A stretch of DNA of 64,000 nt from Halobellus sp. Atlit-31R (GTDB lineage Archaea > Halobacteriota > Halobacteria > Halobacteriales > Haloferacaceae): positions 620,001 through 684,000 of the forward strand of contig QPLR01000002.1 in the NCBI GenBank assembly GCA_003665935.1, in the 5' to 3' direction. The notes beneath the pieces are model-generated. The model did no database searches. It saw only the letters and a program-made list of their open reading frames with translations, and was not told the origin of the DNA. Shown in pieces: positions 19,094 to 27,656 of the stretch (positions within the stretch are counted from its first letter, which is position 1; the number at the start of each line of letters is the position of its first letter). The position numbers and the translations under genes are program-made.

Positions 19094-20404
19094 TCAACAG
19101 AGCGCTTCTTCGAGCAGCTGTAGCGGGTGCTTGATGTCGTAGCCCGTGCCGTGTTCCATCTGCATCGAACACGTCGGACACTCCGTCATCCCGACTTCGC
19201 CGGTGGCGTCGCGCATGTGCTCGAACATCTCCTCGCCGATCTTCATCGACGTCTCGTACTTCTCCTCCTTCCAACCGTAGGTGCCGGAGATGCCGGAACA
19301 GGAGTCGCCGACGTCCTCGATGAGGACGCCGTCGAGATCGCGGAACAGCTCGACCGCCTGCCGGTCGAGCCCCTGGTTCCGGGCGTGACACGGCGCGTGG
19401 TACGCGAGCGCCTGATCGTCGACGCTCGCGTCGTCGATCGCGGCCCGTAGGTCCTCGTGGATCCGCAGGTACTCCATCGCCTCGTAGGTGTTGGCGGCGA
19501 CCTCCTCGATCCCCGACAGCTGGAACAGCTCGGGGTACTCCTGGCGGAGCGACATCGAACAGGAGGTACAGGAGGCGATGACGTCGTAGCCCTCCTCGAG
19601 GAGGTCGGAGAACTCGCTGACGTTCACCGCCGCGGCGCGCTCGGCGTCGTCGAGCATCCCGTTCGCGAACATCGGCGTCCCCGAACAACGCTGCCGCGGA
19701 ACGACGACCTCGTAGCCGAAGGACTCGAAGACCCCGACGAGCGCTTTCGCCACCTCCGGGGTGTTGTAGTTCGAGTAACAGCCGTGGAAGTAGGCGATGC
19801 GCTTCTCCTCGTTTTCGATCTTTGCGCCGCCGCGCTCGTGCCACCACTCGCGGAACGTCTGGGTGGCGAACGCGGGGAAGTCGCGCTCGGAGGGGATGCC
19901 GAGCACCTTCTCGTTGATCTTCTGAACGAGGCTGTTGCCCATCACGAAGTTGGTGAGCCGCGGCACCTTACTGCCGAACTGCGCCAGCGTACCGTAGTTC
20001 GCGAGAATCCGGTTGCGGATGTACTCGCGGGAGAGCTTGCTCATCTGCTCGTCGACGTACTCCCCGCGGGCGGTGTTGTGCATCTGCGAGAGCGGCACGC
20101 CCGACGGACAGGCGTCGTCACAGCGCATACAGTTCGAGCAAGACATAATCGAGTCGTCGATCTCGCCGCCCTCCTTGCGCTTGAGCCGCCACTGTTCGGG
20201 GCCCTGGAACTTCGGTCCCGGGAAGTCGTCGTCGACTTCGGCGACCGGACACGCCGTGTCGCAGACGGAGCATTTGTAGCAGTTGTCCGCGCCCGGGCGC
20301 AGGTCCATCGTGTCGTCGCCGTCGAAGACCGACACCGGTTCGAAGTCGGGCTGCTGTTCTGGTGTGATCGAGTCTGTCGTTGCTGGGGTTTCTGCGTCGC
20401 TCAT
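19094..20404 (-). CDS. glpC: Anaerobic-type glycerol-3-phosphate dehydrogenase subunit C
   Basis: Fe-S membrane-anchoring subunit that passes electrons from GlpAB to quinone. 436 residues. Two [4Fe-4S] ferredoxin motifs near the N-terminus (CYKCSVCDTACPVAE and CSNCMRCDDACPSG) and two cysteine-rich CCG domains (GCYSNYNTPEVAKALV ... CSGTPMF ... CTSCSMS; then CHARNQGL ... CSGISGTYG). Ends close to glpB on the same strand; last gene of the glpABC operon and convergent with ileS. In haloarchaea this complex is the main enzyme of glycerol breakdown even under air. Confidence 0.93.
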   Translation of the reverse strand: MSDAETPATTDSITPEQQPDFEPVSVFDGDDTMDLRPGADNCYKCSVCDTACPVAEVDDDFPGPKFQGPEQWRLKRKEGGEIDDSIMSCSNCMRCDDACPSGVPLSQMHNTARGEYVDEQMSKLSREYIRNRILANYGTLAQFGSKVPRLTNFVMGNSLVQKINEKVLGIPSERDFPAFATQTFREWWHERGGAKIENEEKRIAYFHGCYSNYNTPEVAKALVGVFESFGYEVVVPRQRCSGTPMFANGMLDDAERAAAVNVSEFSDLLEEGYDVIASCTSCSMSLRQEYPELFQLSGIEEVAANTYEAMEYLRIHEDLRAAIDDASVDDQALAYHAPCHARNQGLDRQAVELFRDLDGVLIEDVGDSCSGISGTYGWKEEKYETSMKIGEEMFEHMRDATGEVGMTECPTCSMQMEHGTGYDIKHPLQLLEEALC

Positions 20405-20425
20405 ACTATCTGCCCTCCGCGTGGT

Positions 20426-21685
20426 TCATCGTGCCGCCTCCTCGCCCGCCCGTCGCCCGGCGTACGCGCCCGTCGCGAGCGAGACGCCCGCCGCGGACTT
20501 CTCGCGGGCGACGTCCGCACCGCCGACCACGCCGCCGGCGGCGCGGAGGTTCTCGTAGTGGACGTCTCCTCCGGGGTCTGTCGGCCGCAGCTCCGCGTCG
20601 GGGACGACCCCGAACCGGGCGAACGCGTGGTCGCCGAAGGCGTCGGCTTCGGACCACGCGTAGCGGTCGTCCGGATGTGGGACGTGGCAGTCGAAGACCG
20701 GCTCGGTGACCGACTCCCGGTCGGATTCGATCCCCTTGCCGACGAGACCGCCGGTCGCGAGGACGAACTCCTCGGCGTGGTACGGGACCGCCTGACCGCG
20801 GCGGTCGACGGTGACCGACTCGATCCGGCCGTCCGCGGTCTCGTAGCCGACTGCGGGATTGCCCGAGGAGAGTCGAACGCCCGCGTCGTCGAGGGCCTCG
20901 AACAGCAGATCTTCGAGTTGCATCCCGAGCAGGCTCGGTGGCCCCGTCGGGATCTCGAACACGGTCGCGCCGAGTCGGTCCGCGAGCTCCTCACGGACTG
21001 CTGCCGCGTGATCGTCGCCGAGCATCGCCGGGAAGCCGACCCGGTCGTAGTCGAGGTCGCTGTCGGCCGCCTCGATCGTCTCGACGAGTCGCCGCCGGGC
21101 GTCGTCTTCGTCGGTGTCGAGCGCCTTTGCGAGCCGAGTCGTCCGCGCGTCGTCGCGGAACTCGATCGGGAAGCGGACGCTGACGCCGTCGAGGTCGAAC
21201 GGGACGTCCGTCGCAGCGAGATGCTCGGCGGCGACGGGGGCGTCGAAGTCGGTCAGCCCCGCGAACCCGACGAGCAGTGTGTCCTCGGCGACGCTCGCGA
21301 GTCCCGGCGCGACCGAGTTCGGGTAGCGTGCGGTCGGCTTGATCGTCCCGCCGTGGGTGAGCACGAGCGCGTTGCGGTCGGTGTGGCCGCCCGCGTAGAC
21401 GTCGCCCACGACGTCGTCGAAGATCCGCAGCCCTTCGTGGATCGCGTCCGCCCCGACGACGCGGTAGGGGTGTGCCTCCGGCAGCCGGTCGATCGCCTCG
21501 AACGGGTCCGCGAGCGGTGCGTCCCCGACCGACCCGAGTACGTCGACGAGGCCGCTGGCCTGTCGCAGCGTGCTCTTCTTGTGCGAGAGGAGGCGGACCT
21601 GCGCGCCGGCTTCGGCGGCGGCGAGCGCGGCCGTCGCGCCGGCGATACCGCCGCCGACGACGAGGACGTCCTCACGAATCGGCAT
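20426..21685 (-). CDS. glpB: Anaerobic-type glycerol-3-phosphate dehydrogenase subunit B
   Basis: FAD-containing subunit of the GlpABC complex. 419 residues. FAD-binding fold at the start: [29 protein letters not shown] second, partial binding segment near the C-terminus ([16 protein letters not shown]). ATG at 21685 is preferred over the in-frame GTG at 21721 because it directly precedes the nucleotide-binding strand; it overlaps the end of glpA by 14 bases, so translation is coupled. Separated from glpC by about 20 bases. Confidence 0.93.
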   Translation of the reverse strand: MPIREDVLVVGGGIAGATAALAAAEAGAQVRLLSHKKSTLRQASGLVDVLGSVGDAPLADPFEAIDRLPEAHPYRVVGADAIHEGLRIFDDVVGDVYAGGHTDRNALVLTHGGTIKPTARYPNSVAPGLASVAEDTLLVGFAGLTDFDAPVAAEHLAATDVPFDLDGVSVRFPIEFRDDARTTRLAKALDTDEDDARRRLVETIEAADSDLDYDRVGFPAMLGDDHAAAVREELADRLGATVFEIPTGPPSLLGMQLEDLLFEALDDAGVRLSSGNPAVGYETADGRIESVTVDRRGQAVPYHAEEFVLATGGLVGKGIESDRESVTEPVFDCHVPHPDDRYAWSEADAFGDHAFARFGVVPDAELRPTDPGGDVHYENLRAAGGVVGGADVAREKSAAGVSLATGAYAGRRAGEEAAR

Positions 21686-23447
21686 CGGCGGGACCTCGGT
21701 CCGCAGCTGCTCTGTCGACACCGCCGTCGGCGACGGCGTCGGACGACTGGCCGCCGGCGGGCTGCGTTCCCCGCTCCGGACCGGCGTCGAACGCGCCGAA
21801 ATCGACCGGATCGTCAGCCTTGGCCGGGTCGGCGTCGCGGTTCATCGTGGTCGCGTGGAGCAGATGCTTCAGCATCGCCTGCGAGAGCTGTTCGCCCCAC
21901 AGCGCGTGTCGCTCGCCCTTCCAGCGCTCCTGGTAGAGGTCGTCGAGGGCCGCGCGTGCGACGGACTCGTCGTATCGCGGCGACAGCTCGTTCGCCATCC
22001 GGTGACAGCACATCGCGCCCTGACAGTTCCCCATCGACGCGCGGGTTCGGAGCCGCACCGCGTTGAGCTCCGAGCCGGCGTCGTCGATGGCGTCGTTGAT
22101 CTCCGCGCGCGTGACCGCCTCGCACTCACAGACGGTGGGGTTCGGGCCGTCCCACTCGCCGAGCACCTCGTCGGTCCGCGACCCGAGTCGCTGTGCGCTC
22201 CGTTTGCCGACCGGCGAGCGGAGGCCGAACTCGTCCATCCACTCGCGCAGTTCGGAGAAGTCCGAAGAGCCCGGCAGCGGCTCCTCGGCCGTGTGGCAGT
22301 CGGCGTCGACGCCGAGCTTCTCGCAGACGTGATCGGAGATCTGCTCGGCCATCATCCGATAGGTCGTGAGCTTGCCGCCGACGATCGACGCCATTCCGGG
22401 GAGATCGTCGCGCTCGTCGTGGTCAAGCAGGAAGAAATCGCGCGTGATGTCGGTCGGGTCTTCGCTGCCGACCTCCGGCGGTTCGTAGAGCGGGCGCACG
22501 CCCCAGAACGAACGGATCGTCCGCGCCTCGTCGAGCATCGGGACGAGCTCCGAGAGCGTGTCGATCATCAGATCGACTTCCCAGCCCTCTTCGGGGTAGT
22601 CTTCGGGGTCTTCGACCTCCTCGTCTGTCGTCCCGAGGATGCACGTCGTCTCGTGCGGGACGACGATGTCGGCGTCGCCCTTCGGTCGACAGCGATTGAT
22701 GACGGTGTCGACCTGGCGGACGTTCATGATCGTCATCACGCCCTTCGAGGGACGCACGGCGACGTCGACGCCCGCCATCTCACCGATCTGGCCGGCCCAC
22801 GCCCCCGTGGCGTTGACGACGTAGTCCGCGTACAACTTCTCCGTCTCGCCCGAGTTTCCGTGGACGTACTTCCCGGAGCCGGCGGCGTGCTCGACCTCGA
22901 CGCCGACGACTTCGCCGTCCTCGACGAGCACGTCGGTCACTTCGCTGTGCGTCTCGACGCGTGCGCCGTGCTGGACGGCGTCGGCCGCGTTGGCGACGCA
23001 GAGGCGGAACGGATCGATCGCCCCGTCGGGGACGCGAATCGCGCGCTCGATGTCGTCGGCCAGATACGGCTCGATCTCGCGGGCTTCCGCCGCGGAGAGG
23101 ACTTCGGCCGGGATGCCGCACTCGCGGCAGCCGTCGAGTTTCTGCTCGAAGTACTCGTCCGAATCCTCGGGTCGCTGGACGAACAGGCCGCCGGTCATTT
23201 CGACGCAGTGACTCGCGATGCGTCGGAGGACGCGATTTTCCTGGATGCACTCCTCGGCAGACGCCTGGTCGGAGACGGCGTAGCGGCCGCCACTGTGGAG
23301 AAGACCGTGCATCCGCCCGGTCGTCCCGTGGGTTAAATTCCCCTGCTCGACGAGAGTGACGTCGACGCCGCGCATCGCGAGGTCGCGCACGATGCCGCAG
23401 CCAGTCGATCCCCCGCCGATCACGAGGACGCTCGGTTTTTTACTCAT
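21672..23447 (-). CDS. glpA: Anaerobic-type glycerol-3-phosphate dehydrogenase subunit A
   Basis: Catalytic FAD subunit oxidising sn-glycerol 3-phosphate to dihydroxyacetone phosphate. 591 residues. N-terminal FAD fold [30 protein letters not shown], then the DAO substrate domain with the [17 protein letters not shown] block; C-terminal BFD-like [2Fe-2S] domain with [10 protein letters not shown] and GNCQGAMCC; finally a 70-residue acidic/Pro-rich tail that overlaps the glpB start. ATG at 23447 chosen; an in-frame GTG-like extension adds four residues. First gene of the operon; no glycerol kinase gene is seen in the window. Confidence 0.94.
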   Translation of the reverse strand: MSKKPSVLVIGGGSTGCGIVRDLAMRGVDVTLVEQGNLTHGTTGRMHGLLHSGGRYAVSDQASAEECIQENRVLRRIASHCVEMTGGLFVQRPEDSDEYFEQKLDGCRECGIPAEVLSAAEAREIEPYLADDIERAIRVPDGAIDPFRLCVANAADAVQHGARVETHSEVTDVLVEDGEVVGVEVEHAAGSGKYVHGNSGETEKLYADYVVNATGAWAGQIGEMAGVDVAVRPSKGVMTIMNVRQVDTVINRCRPKGDADIVVPHETTCILGTTDEEVEDPEDYPEEGWEVDLMIDTLSELVPMLDEARTIRSFWGVRPLYEPPEVGSEDPTDITRDFFLLDHDERDDLPGMASIVGGKLTTYRMMAEQISDHVCEKLGVDADCHTAEEPLPGSSDFSELREWMDEFGLRSPVGKRSAQRLGSRTDEVLGEWDGPNPTVCECEAVTRAEINDAIDDAGSELNAVRLRTRASMGNCQGAMCCHRMANELSPRYDESVARAALDDLYQERWKGERHALWGEQLSQAMLKHLLHATTMNRDADPAKADDPVDFGAFDAGPERGTQPAGGQSSDAVADGGVDRAAADRGPADADS

Positions 23448-23558
23448 ATCACAGTACAACCTTGGGCAGCATCCACTTTAGAGTAGCGTCTGGCCCCGGA
23501 GTGATCGACTCCAGGGTTGAACGGTGGATCTTTGCCCCGCCGCCACCAACCTCGCTCG

Positions 23559-24239
23559 ATGACCGCAGAGATCCCGCCGCTGGTCCTCGACATCGACGGT
23601 ACTCTCACGGACAGTGCGGGGAGCCTCGACCCGCGCGTCTTCGAGTACCTCCCGATCTGGGACGCACCAGTCGTTCTCGCTACCGGGAAAGCGTTCCCGT
23701 ACCCCGTGAGCCTGTGTCACTATCTCGGCCTCGAACTGACGGTGATCGCCGAGAACGGTGGGGTGGTTCTGGCCGACAACGCGGTCTCCTACCAGGGCGA
23801 TCGAGAGCGTGCGCAGGCGGCCGCCGACGCGTTCGTCGAGCGGGGCGGCGACCTCGGCTGGGGCACGTTCGACGCCGTCAACGAGTGGCGGCGGACCGAG
23901 ATCGCCGTCGACCTCTCTGCCGACGAAACGCTGCTCCGGGAGACGGCTGCGGAGTTCGACCTCGAAGTCGTCGACACGGGGTACGCCTACCACCTCAAGA
24001 CGCCCGGCGTCGAGAAAGGGACGGGACTGCAGGCCGTCGCGGAGACGCTCGGGCTGGAGACGGACGCGTTCGTCGCGATCGGCGACAGCGAGAACGACGT
24101 CTCGACGTTCCGCGTCGCCGGGTCGTCCTACGCTGTCGCGAACGCCGATGCGGCCGCACAGGACGCAGCCGACGCTGTCGTCGACGACGCGTACTTCGAC
24201 GGGACGGCCGCAGTTCTCGAATCGCTCGTGCGCGAGTGA
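23559..24239 (+). CDS. Phosphoglycolate phosphatase, archaeal HAD type
   Basis: 226 residues, HAD superfamily with a C2B cap. Motif I DIDGTLTD supplies the nucleophile Asp and general acid Asp; motif II is ATGK; motif III Lys in KGTGLQAV; motif IV GDSENDVSTF. This arrangement is that of the Thermoplasma-type phosphoglycolate phosphatase (sucrose-phosphate phosphatase-like subgroup). Likely role: removal of 2-phosphoglycolate formed in DNA repair or by metabolism; other sugar phosphates are possible. Starts at ATG 23559, divergent from glpA and convergent with the HEWD gene with a 2-base gap. Confidence 0.82.
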   Translation: MTAEIPPLVLDIDGTLTDSAGSLDPRVFEYLPIWDAPVVLATGKAFPYPVSLCHYLGLELTVIAENGGVVLADNAVSYQGDRERAQAAADAFVERGGDLGWGTFDAVNEWRRTEIAVDLSADETLLRETAAEFDLEVVDTGYAYHLKTPGVEKGTGLQAVAETLGLETDAFVAIGDSENDVSTFRVAGSSYAVANADAAAQDAADAVVDDAYFDGTAAVLESLVRE

Positions 24240-24241
24240 GT

Positions 24242-24451
24242 TTACGCTTCGGCCGCGTCCGCGTCGTCCTCGAACGGCACGAACGTTCCATTGATGTCCC
24301 ACTCGTGGATGCAGTAGGGGCTCCCGACCGACTGGGGCGTCCCCTCGTCGTCGACGGCGAGACGCCACGTGGTGGCGTCGCCGTCCCAGACCTCGATGCG
24401 GCCGCAGCGCTCACAGGAGCGTTTAGTTGGGGTTACGACTGTTGGTGCCAT
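24242..24451 (-). CDS. HEWD family zinc-ribbon-like small protein
   Basis: 69 residues. Carries the family-defining His-Glu-Trp-Asp stretch in YCIHEWDINGTF. Cys13-ER-Cys16 and Cys47-I-His49 could bind one zinc ion as a treble-clef or ribbon. The body is one small domain with W22-DGDATTWRLAVDDEG and an acidic end. Conserved in haloarchaea, function unknown. Stop codon lies two bases from that of the phosphatase gene (convergent). Annotated here because the motif and Cys/His pattern make a real gene likely. Confidence 0.8.
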   Translation of the reverse strand: MAPTVVTPTKRSCERCGRIEVWDGDATTWRLAVDDEGTPQSVGSPYCIHEWDINGTFVPFEDDADAAEA

Positions 24452-24604
24452 CGCTACTGGATCCGCGTGCGAGCCTGTTAACGTTGACTCCTCCGACGGG
24501 GCGCACCGCCATCGGAACCGCGGCGGGGCGCCAGCGCCCCCTCCACAGTCCGAAGCGTCTGCCGGCGAACACAGCTTTAGGTCCGCTCGGCGACAGTGGG
24601 GAGT

Positions 24605-25159
24605 ATGGGATTCCACACGTTCGATGCCGAACGGGCAGCGGCGCTCGATCGACCGGACCGCTACCGGTTCTGTTCCCGCGAGGAACTGCTCGCAGCGCTC
24701 GATCTCGCACCCGACGACGTCGTCGCGGACGTCGGCAGTGGCACCGGCTTCTTCACCGACGAGATCGCGCCGTTCGCCGAGAAAGTGTACGCGGTCGACG
24801 TCCAAGCGGAGATGCACGACCACTACCAGGAGAAGGGCGCGCCCGACAACGTCGAGTTCCTCACCGCGGAGGCGTCGTCGATCCCCCTCGACGACGACGA
24901 ACTCGACGCCGCGTTCTCGACGATGACGTTCCACGAGTTCGCGTCCGACGATGCACTCGCCGAGCTCGCCCGTGTGGTTCGCCCGGGAGGCCACGTCGTC
25001 ACGCTCGATTGGTCGAAGACCGGCGCAGGCGAAGATGGACCCCCGACGAGTGAACGGTTCGGACTCGCAGACGCTGTCACGTACTTCGAGGAGGCCGGGT
25101 TCCGAACCGTGGACGCGACGTCGAGAATAGAGACATTCCTCCACTCTGCGGTGAGATAG
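24605..25159 (+). CDS. SAM-dependent methyltransferase, class I
   Basis: 184 residues, UbiE/COQ5-like Rossmann methyltransferase. Motif I is VVADVGSGTGFFTDEIA; acidic motif II end VYAVDVQAEM; motif post I FLTAEASSIPLDDDELDAAFS; motif III-like RVVRPGGHVVTLDW. Substrate unknown. ATG 24605 used, with a TTTAGG element about 30 bases before it. An in-frame ATG three codons upstream is possible. Stands alone before the AT-rich promoter region of the next small gene. Confidence 0.85.
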   Translation: MGFHTFDAERAAALDRPDRYRFCSREELLAALDLAPDDVVADVGSGTGFFTDEIAPFAEKVYAVDVQAEMHDHYQEKGAPDNVEFLTAEASSIPLDDDELDAAFSTMTFHEFASDDALAELARVVRPGGHVVTLDWSKTGAGEDGPPTSERFGLADAVTYFEEAGFRTVDATSRIETFLHSAVR

Positions 25160-25269
25160 CGAACGTTTATCCTACGATCGTCGGATATATTATCAGATTA
25201 TAACTCTCTAGAAGACTTCTTTTCCATATCAGGACAACAGTTTTCACTGCGTGTGATTCTGTAGCAGAT

Positions 25270-25419
25270 ATGGTGATATACAACGGAACTGTCGATCCTT
25301 ACCACCCCCAGGAGACGCGCTACGAGTGCCGAACGTGTGGTGCTCGCGCCGAGAGCGACGGCGTCTGTGACACGTGTGGAGGCGAATCACTCGTGAACAT
25401 TGCGGTGCCACGGGAGTGA
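25270..25419 (+). CDS. 49-residue rubrerythrin-like zinc-ribbon microprotein
   Basis: Very short protein with four cysteines in two pairs (C20-RT-C23 and C33-DT-C36) forming a rubredoxin-type zinc or iron ribbon, and the ending NIAVPRE typical of haloarchaeal 'rubrerythrin-like domain' microproteins. The 110 bases before it are AT-rich (25160-25269, TATATTATCAG and similar), suggesting a strong or regulated promoter. Role unknown; the fold suggests a redox or structural metal site. The 250 bases after it up to the IS element hold nothing I can name. Confidence 0.75.
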   Translation: MVIYNGTVDPYHPQETRYECRTCGARAESDGVCDTCGGESLVNIAVPRE

Positions 25420-25681
25420 GACACGACGACGAAACAAACCGACGGCGACGCCGGTCCGATGGTAGCTCGTGTGTGGTCGAACGACACCGTAACCGGCCTG
25501 CTCGCCGTCACACCAACAGCAAAGCTGTATCTCCCTGACCGCGCGAGTGCCCCAGTACGACCGGATCGCTTCCGGGGCCCGACGTGCGATCGACCACCGA
25601 CGCGGTGAGGGTACCTGTGTCTCGCGGCTGTCAGTCACGATCCGGTCGATTTTCCGTTCTACAGAGGAAACAAGGCGAGTG

Positions 25682-25702
25682 CCTCGGGGCTTGACCCCGA
25701 GG
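25682..25702. repeat. Left-end hairpin of the IS
   Basis: Palindrome with 8-base arms CCTCGGGG/CCCCGAGG and loop CTTGA; likely TnpA binding site. Identical to the right-end copy at 27606-27626. Confidence 0.85.
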
Positions 25703-25715
25703 GTGAAGCCGACAC

Positions 25716-26114
25716 TTAGACGTGTTCTGTTCGTTCGATATACCGTTCAATCGTCTCTGTTGAGACTGTTCCTGCCGTTCCGATGTAGTACGACTGCTCC
25801 CAAAACCCACCTCCCCACAGATACATCTCCAAGAACTGTTCGTGCTGTTCCCACATCTCCCGTGCAGTGATGCTCTTGACAGTCCGTGCAATCTCGCTCG
25901 GCGCGTGCTTCGGATGGGCTGACAGGAACAGGTGTACGTGGTCAGTCGAGATATGCAACGACAGTATCTCGTAGCCGTACTCGTCGCACACGTTGCGGAA
26001 ACTTGCTTCCAACGAATCCTCGATGGGTTCGAGAATCGCGTGACGGTACTTCGGACACCACACGAAGTGGTAGTTGACGTTGTACACCGTGTGATTCGAC
26101 CGCTTCTCACCCAT
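25716..26114 (-). CDS. tnpA: IS200/IS605 family transposase TnpA (Y1 HUH)
   Basis: 132 residues, the standard size of these single-domain nucleases. HUH motif HVH in STDHVHLFLSAHPKH binds the catalytic metal; the nucleophilic Tyr lies in the C-terminal helix region (QSYYIGTAGTVS). It cuts and rejoins single-stranded IS ends at the hairpins. Start ATG 26114 with a T-rich region upstream; ends 14 bases inside the left hairpin. Complete, no frameshift. Confidence 0.92.
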   Translation of the reverse strand: MGEKRSNHTVYNVNYHFVWCPKYRHAILEPIEDSLEASFRNVCDEYGYEILSLHISTDHVHLFLSAHPKHAPSEIARTVKSITAREMWEQHEQFLEMYLWGGGFWEQSYYIGTAGTVSTETIERYIERTEHV

Positions 26115-26167
26115 ATCGAACGCACTCCACCAACACAGTTAAGTATATCCAAAGGATATACTCTGGT

Positions 26168-26323
26168 ATGGCGAACCGCTTTGAAATCGACGGCGAGGAA
26201 GTTCTCGACGGTGAGGTCAAACCGTTCGGGAACAGTGCCCACGTCACCGTCCCTAAACGCTGGCGTGGAGCCGACGTGAAAGTCGTCCGAACCTCAGAAC
26301 CCGCCGAACAAGACGAAGAATGA
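26168..26323 (+). CDS. DUF2080 family transposase-associated protein
   Basis: 51 residues, too short for routine gene calling. Sequence body FEIDGEEVLDGEVKPFGNSAHVTVPKRWRGADVKVVR resembles an AbrB/MazE-type swapped-hairpin fold and matches the DUF2080 family that sits directly before tnpB in many haloarchaeal IS605 elements. Its stop overlaps the tnpB start (ATGA, 26320-26323), so the two are translationally coupled. Possible roles: binding of IS ends or control of tnpB. 53 bases from the divergent tnpA start. Confidence 0.85.
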   Translation: MANRFEIDGEEVLDGEVKPFGNSAHVTVPKRWRGADVKVVRTSEPAEQDEE

Positions 26324-27594
26324 CAGGCTCACAGGCTCTCGTCAAGACTCTGGACTTCCAACTCAACATCCAGAGTCACAACGAGAGCTTGTTGTACGAC
26401 GCCACGCTCGAAGCCCGCTCGGTGTACAACGAAACCATCCGTCTCGCCAAAGAAGGCGTGGACTGGAATACGATTCCCGACCGCGTGGCCGACGACGCCA
26501 ACCTCGTGAAGAACACGACTCAGCGCGTTGTCGCCAAGGCTCTCGGTGCGATGGAGAACTACTACGAGTACGACGACTTCGGACTCCCGAGCCACACCAA
26601 GGACGGTACGTACCCGCTCCGAGCGAACTACGAGGAGGGGTACAACCTGACGCTCACCGACGATGGCAACGTGGCGTTCCGAATCAGCGCGAAACCGTAC
26701 AACCACGTCAAGGGCGTCCTCGACGGGAGTGACGCTCACCTCGATATTCTCAAGACCGCACTCGAAAGTGACGAGTGGAAGATTGGGACGGCGGAAGCCC
26801 TGTTCCACAACGACAATCCCGAGTTGCACGTCAACGTCACCAACACCGAACAGACCGTTCGAGACAAGCAGGACTCGCGGACGGTCGTTGGTGTGGACGT
26901 GAACGAGGACAACGTTGCTTTGACCGCGCTCTCCGAGGATGGCGTCGAGGACACGCTGGTCATCGACTTCCCCGAAATCAAGTTCCAGCGTCACCGCTAC
27001 TTCACGATGCGAAAGCGCGTCCAGAACGCGGGGAAGGACAGCATCCACGACACTCTGGAAGGGCGCGAAGAACGATTCGTCCGCGACCGACTCCACAAGG
27101 TCTCTCGGCACATCGTGGAGTGGAGCCAGCAGTTCGAGAAGCCGTGCATCGTCTTTGAAGACCTCAAAGAGATGCGCGACAGTATCAACTACGGCACTCG
27201 GATGAACCGACGCTTGCACCACCTCCCGTTCCGCGCCCTACAGTTCTATACGTCGTACAAGGCGTCATTCGAGGGCATCCCGACAGCGTGGATTGACCCT
27301 GCGTACACGAGCCAACGGTGTCCGATGTGCGGACATACGGAACGTGCGAACCGCAACAAAAAGCGGTTCAAGTGCAAAGACTGTGGGAATCAAGACCACA
27401 GCGACCGAGGTGCAAGCGTCAACATCGCCGTGAAAGGCGTGAAGAAACTCGATTGGAATGTGCCTGCTCTCAACAGCCTTCCCGTTGTTCGGAAGGTGCG
27501 ACGGCAGGCATCGGGGGCCGTGGACGCCCCGACCGTGACCCACCCGACCGTTCGAGGCTCTCAGGCCGATGGTCGGATGGGAGTGTCCGACTAA
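26320..27594 (+). CDS. tnpB: TnpB RNA-guided nuclease of the IS605 element
   Basis: 424 residues, a compact RuvC nuclease related to Cas12. RuvC catalytic triad visible as D193 (GVDVN), E280 (VFEDL) and D362 (HSDRGASVN). Zinc finger between the last two: C334-PM-C337 and C352-KD-C355. N-terminal WED/REC-like region from residues 1-185. Sequence complete, all three acidic residues present, so the nuclease could be active. Not required for transposition itself; it promotes retention of the IS by cutting sites from which it has left. The 3' end of the gene runs almost to the right-end hairpin, where the guide RNA would arise. Confidence 0.93.
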   Translation: MTGSQALVKTLDFQLNIQSHNESLLYDATLEARSVYNETIRLAKEGVDWNTIPDRVADDANLVKNTTQRVVAKALGAMENYYEYDDFGLPSHTKDGTYPLRANYEEGYNLTLTDDGNVAFRISAKPYNHVKGVLDGSDAHLDILKTALESDEWKIGTAEALFHNDNPELHVNVTNTEQTVRDKQDSRTVVGVDVNEDNVALTALSEDGVEDTLVIDFPEIKFQRHRYFTMRKRVQNAGKDSIHDTLEGREERFVRDRLHKVSRHIVEWSQQFEKPCIVFEDLKEMRDSINYGTRMNRRLHHLPFRALQFYTSYKASFEGIPTAWIDPAYTSQRCPMCGHTERANRNKKRFKCKDCGNQDHSDRGASVNIAVKGVKKLDWNVPALNSLPVVRKVRRQASGAVDAPTVTHPTVRGSQADGRMGVSD

Positions 27595-27636
27595 CCCACG
27601 GGAAGCCTCGGGGCTTGACCCCGAGGCAGTTCACCG
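27480..27636 (+). ncRNA. Putative omega (reRNA) guide RNA of TnpB
   Basis: Inferred, not seen directly: in this family the RNA is derived from the 3' end of tnpB and the right IS end, and its guide is the flanking DNA beyond the element. The right-end hairpin at 27606-27626 would be the last stem of the scaffold and the guide would start near 27637. The 5' limit given is a guess. Confidence 0.35.
27606..27626. repeat. Right-end hairpin of the IS
   Basis: Identical to the left-end hairpin; followed by CAGTTCACCG, the proposed right tip of the element. Confidence 0.85.
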
Positions 27637-27656
27637 AACAGCGGCTCTCGTTCCTG

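Larger units (their letters stand above)
25671..27636. mobile_element. IS200/IS605-type insertion sequence
   Basis: About 1.97 kb with divergent tnpA (left, minus) and DUF2080 + tnpB (right, plus). Both ends carry an identical 21-base hairpin with arms CCTCGGGG and CCCCGAGG, as expected for a single-strand-transposing family that lacks terminal inverted repeats and target duplications. Boundaries are inferred from the solo copy at 61122-61163, which shares CAAGGCGAG on the left and CAGTTCACCG on the right; a shared TCTACA 13 bases further left (25658-25663) may extend the left end. All three genes look intact. Confidence 0.88.

Noticed and set aside
24500..24545. GGGGCGC/GCGCCCC hairpin near 24523 as a terminator
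   Set aside because: Loop of only two bases and no T-tract; position upstream of both flanking genes does not fit.
25420..25670. Extra gene between the zinc-ribbon microprotein and the IS
   Set aside because: Only short frames with unlikely composition.
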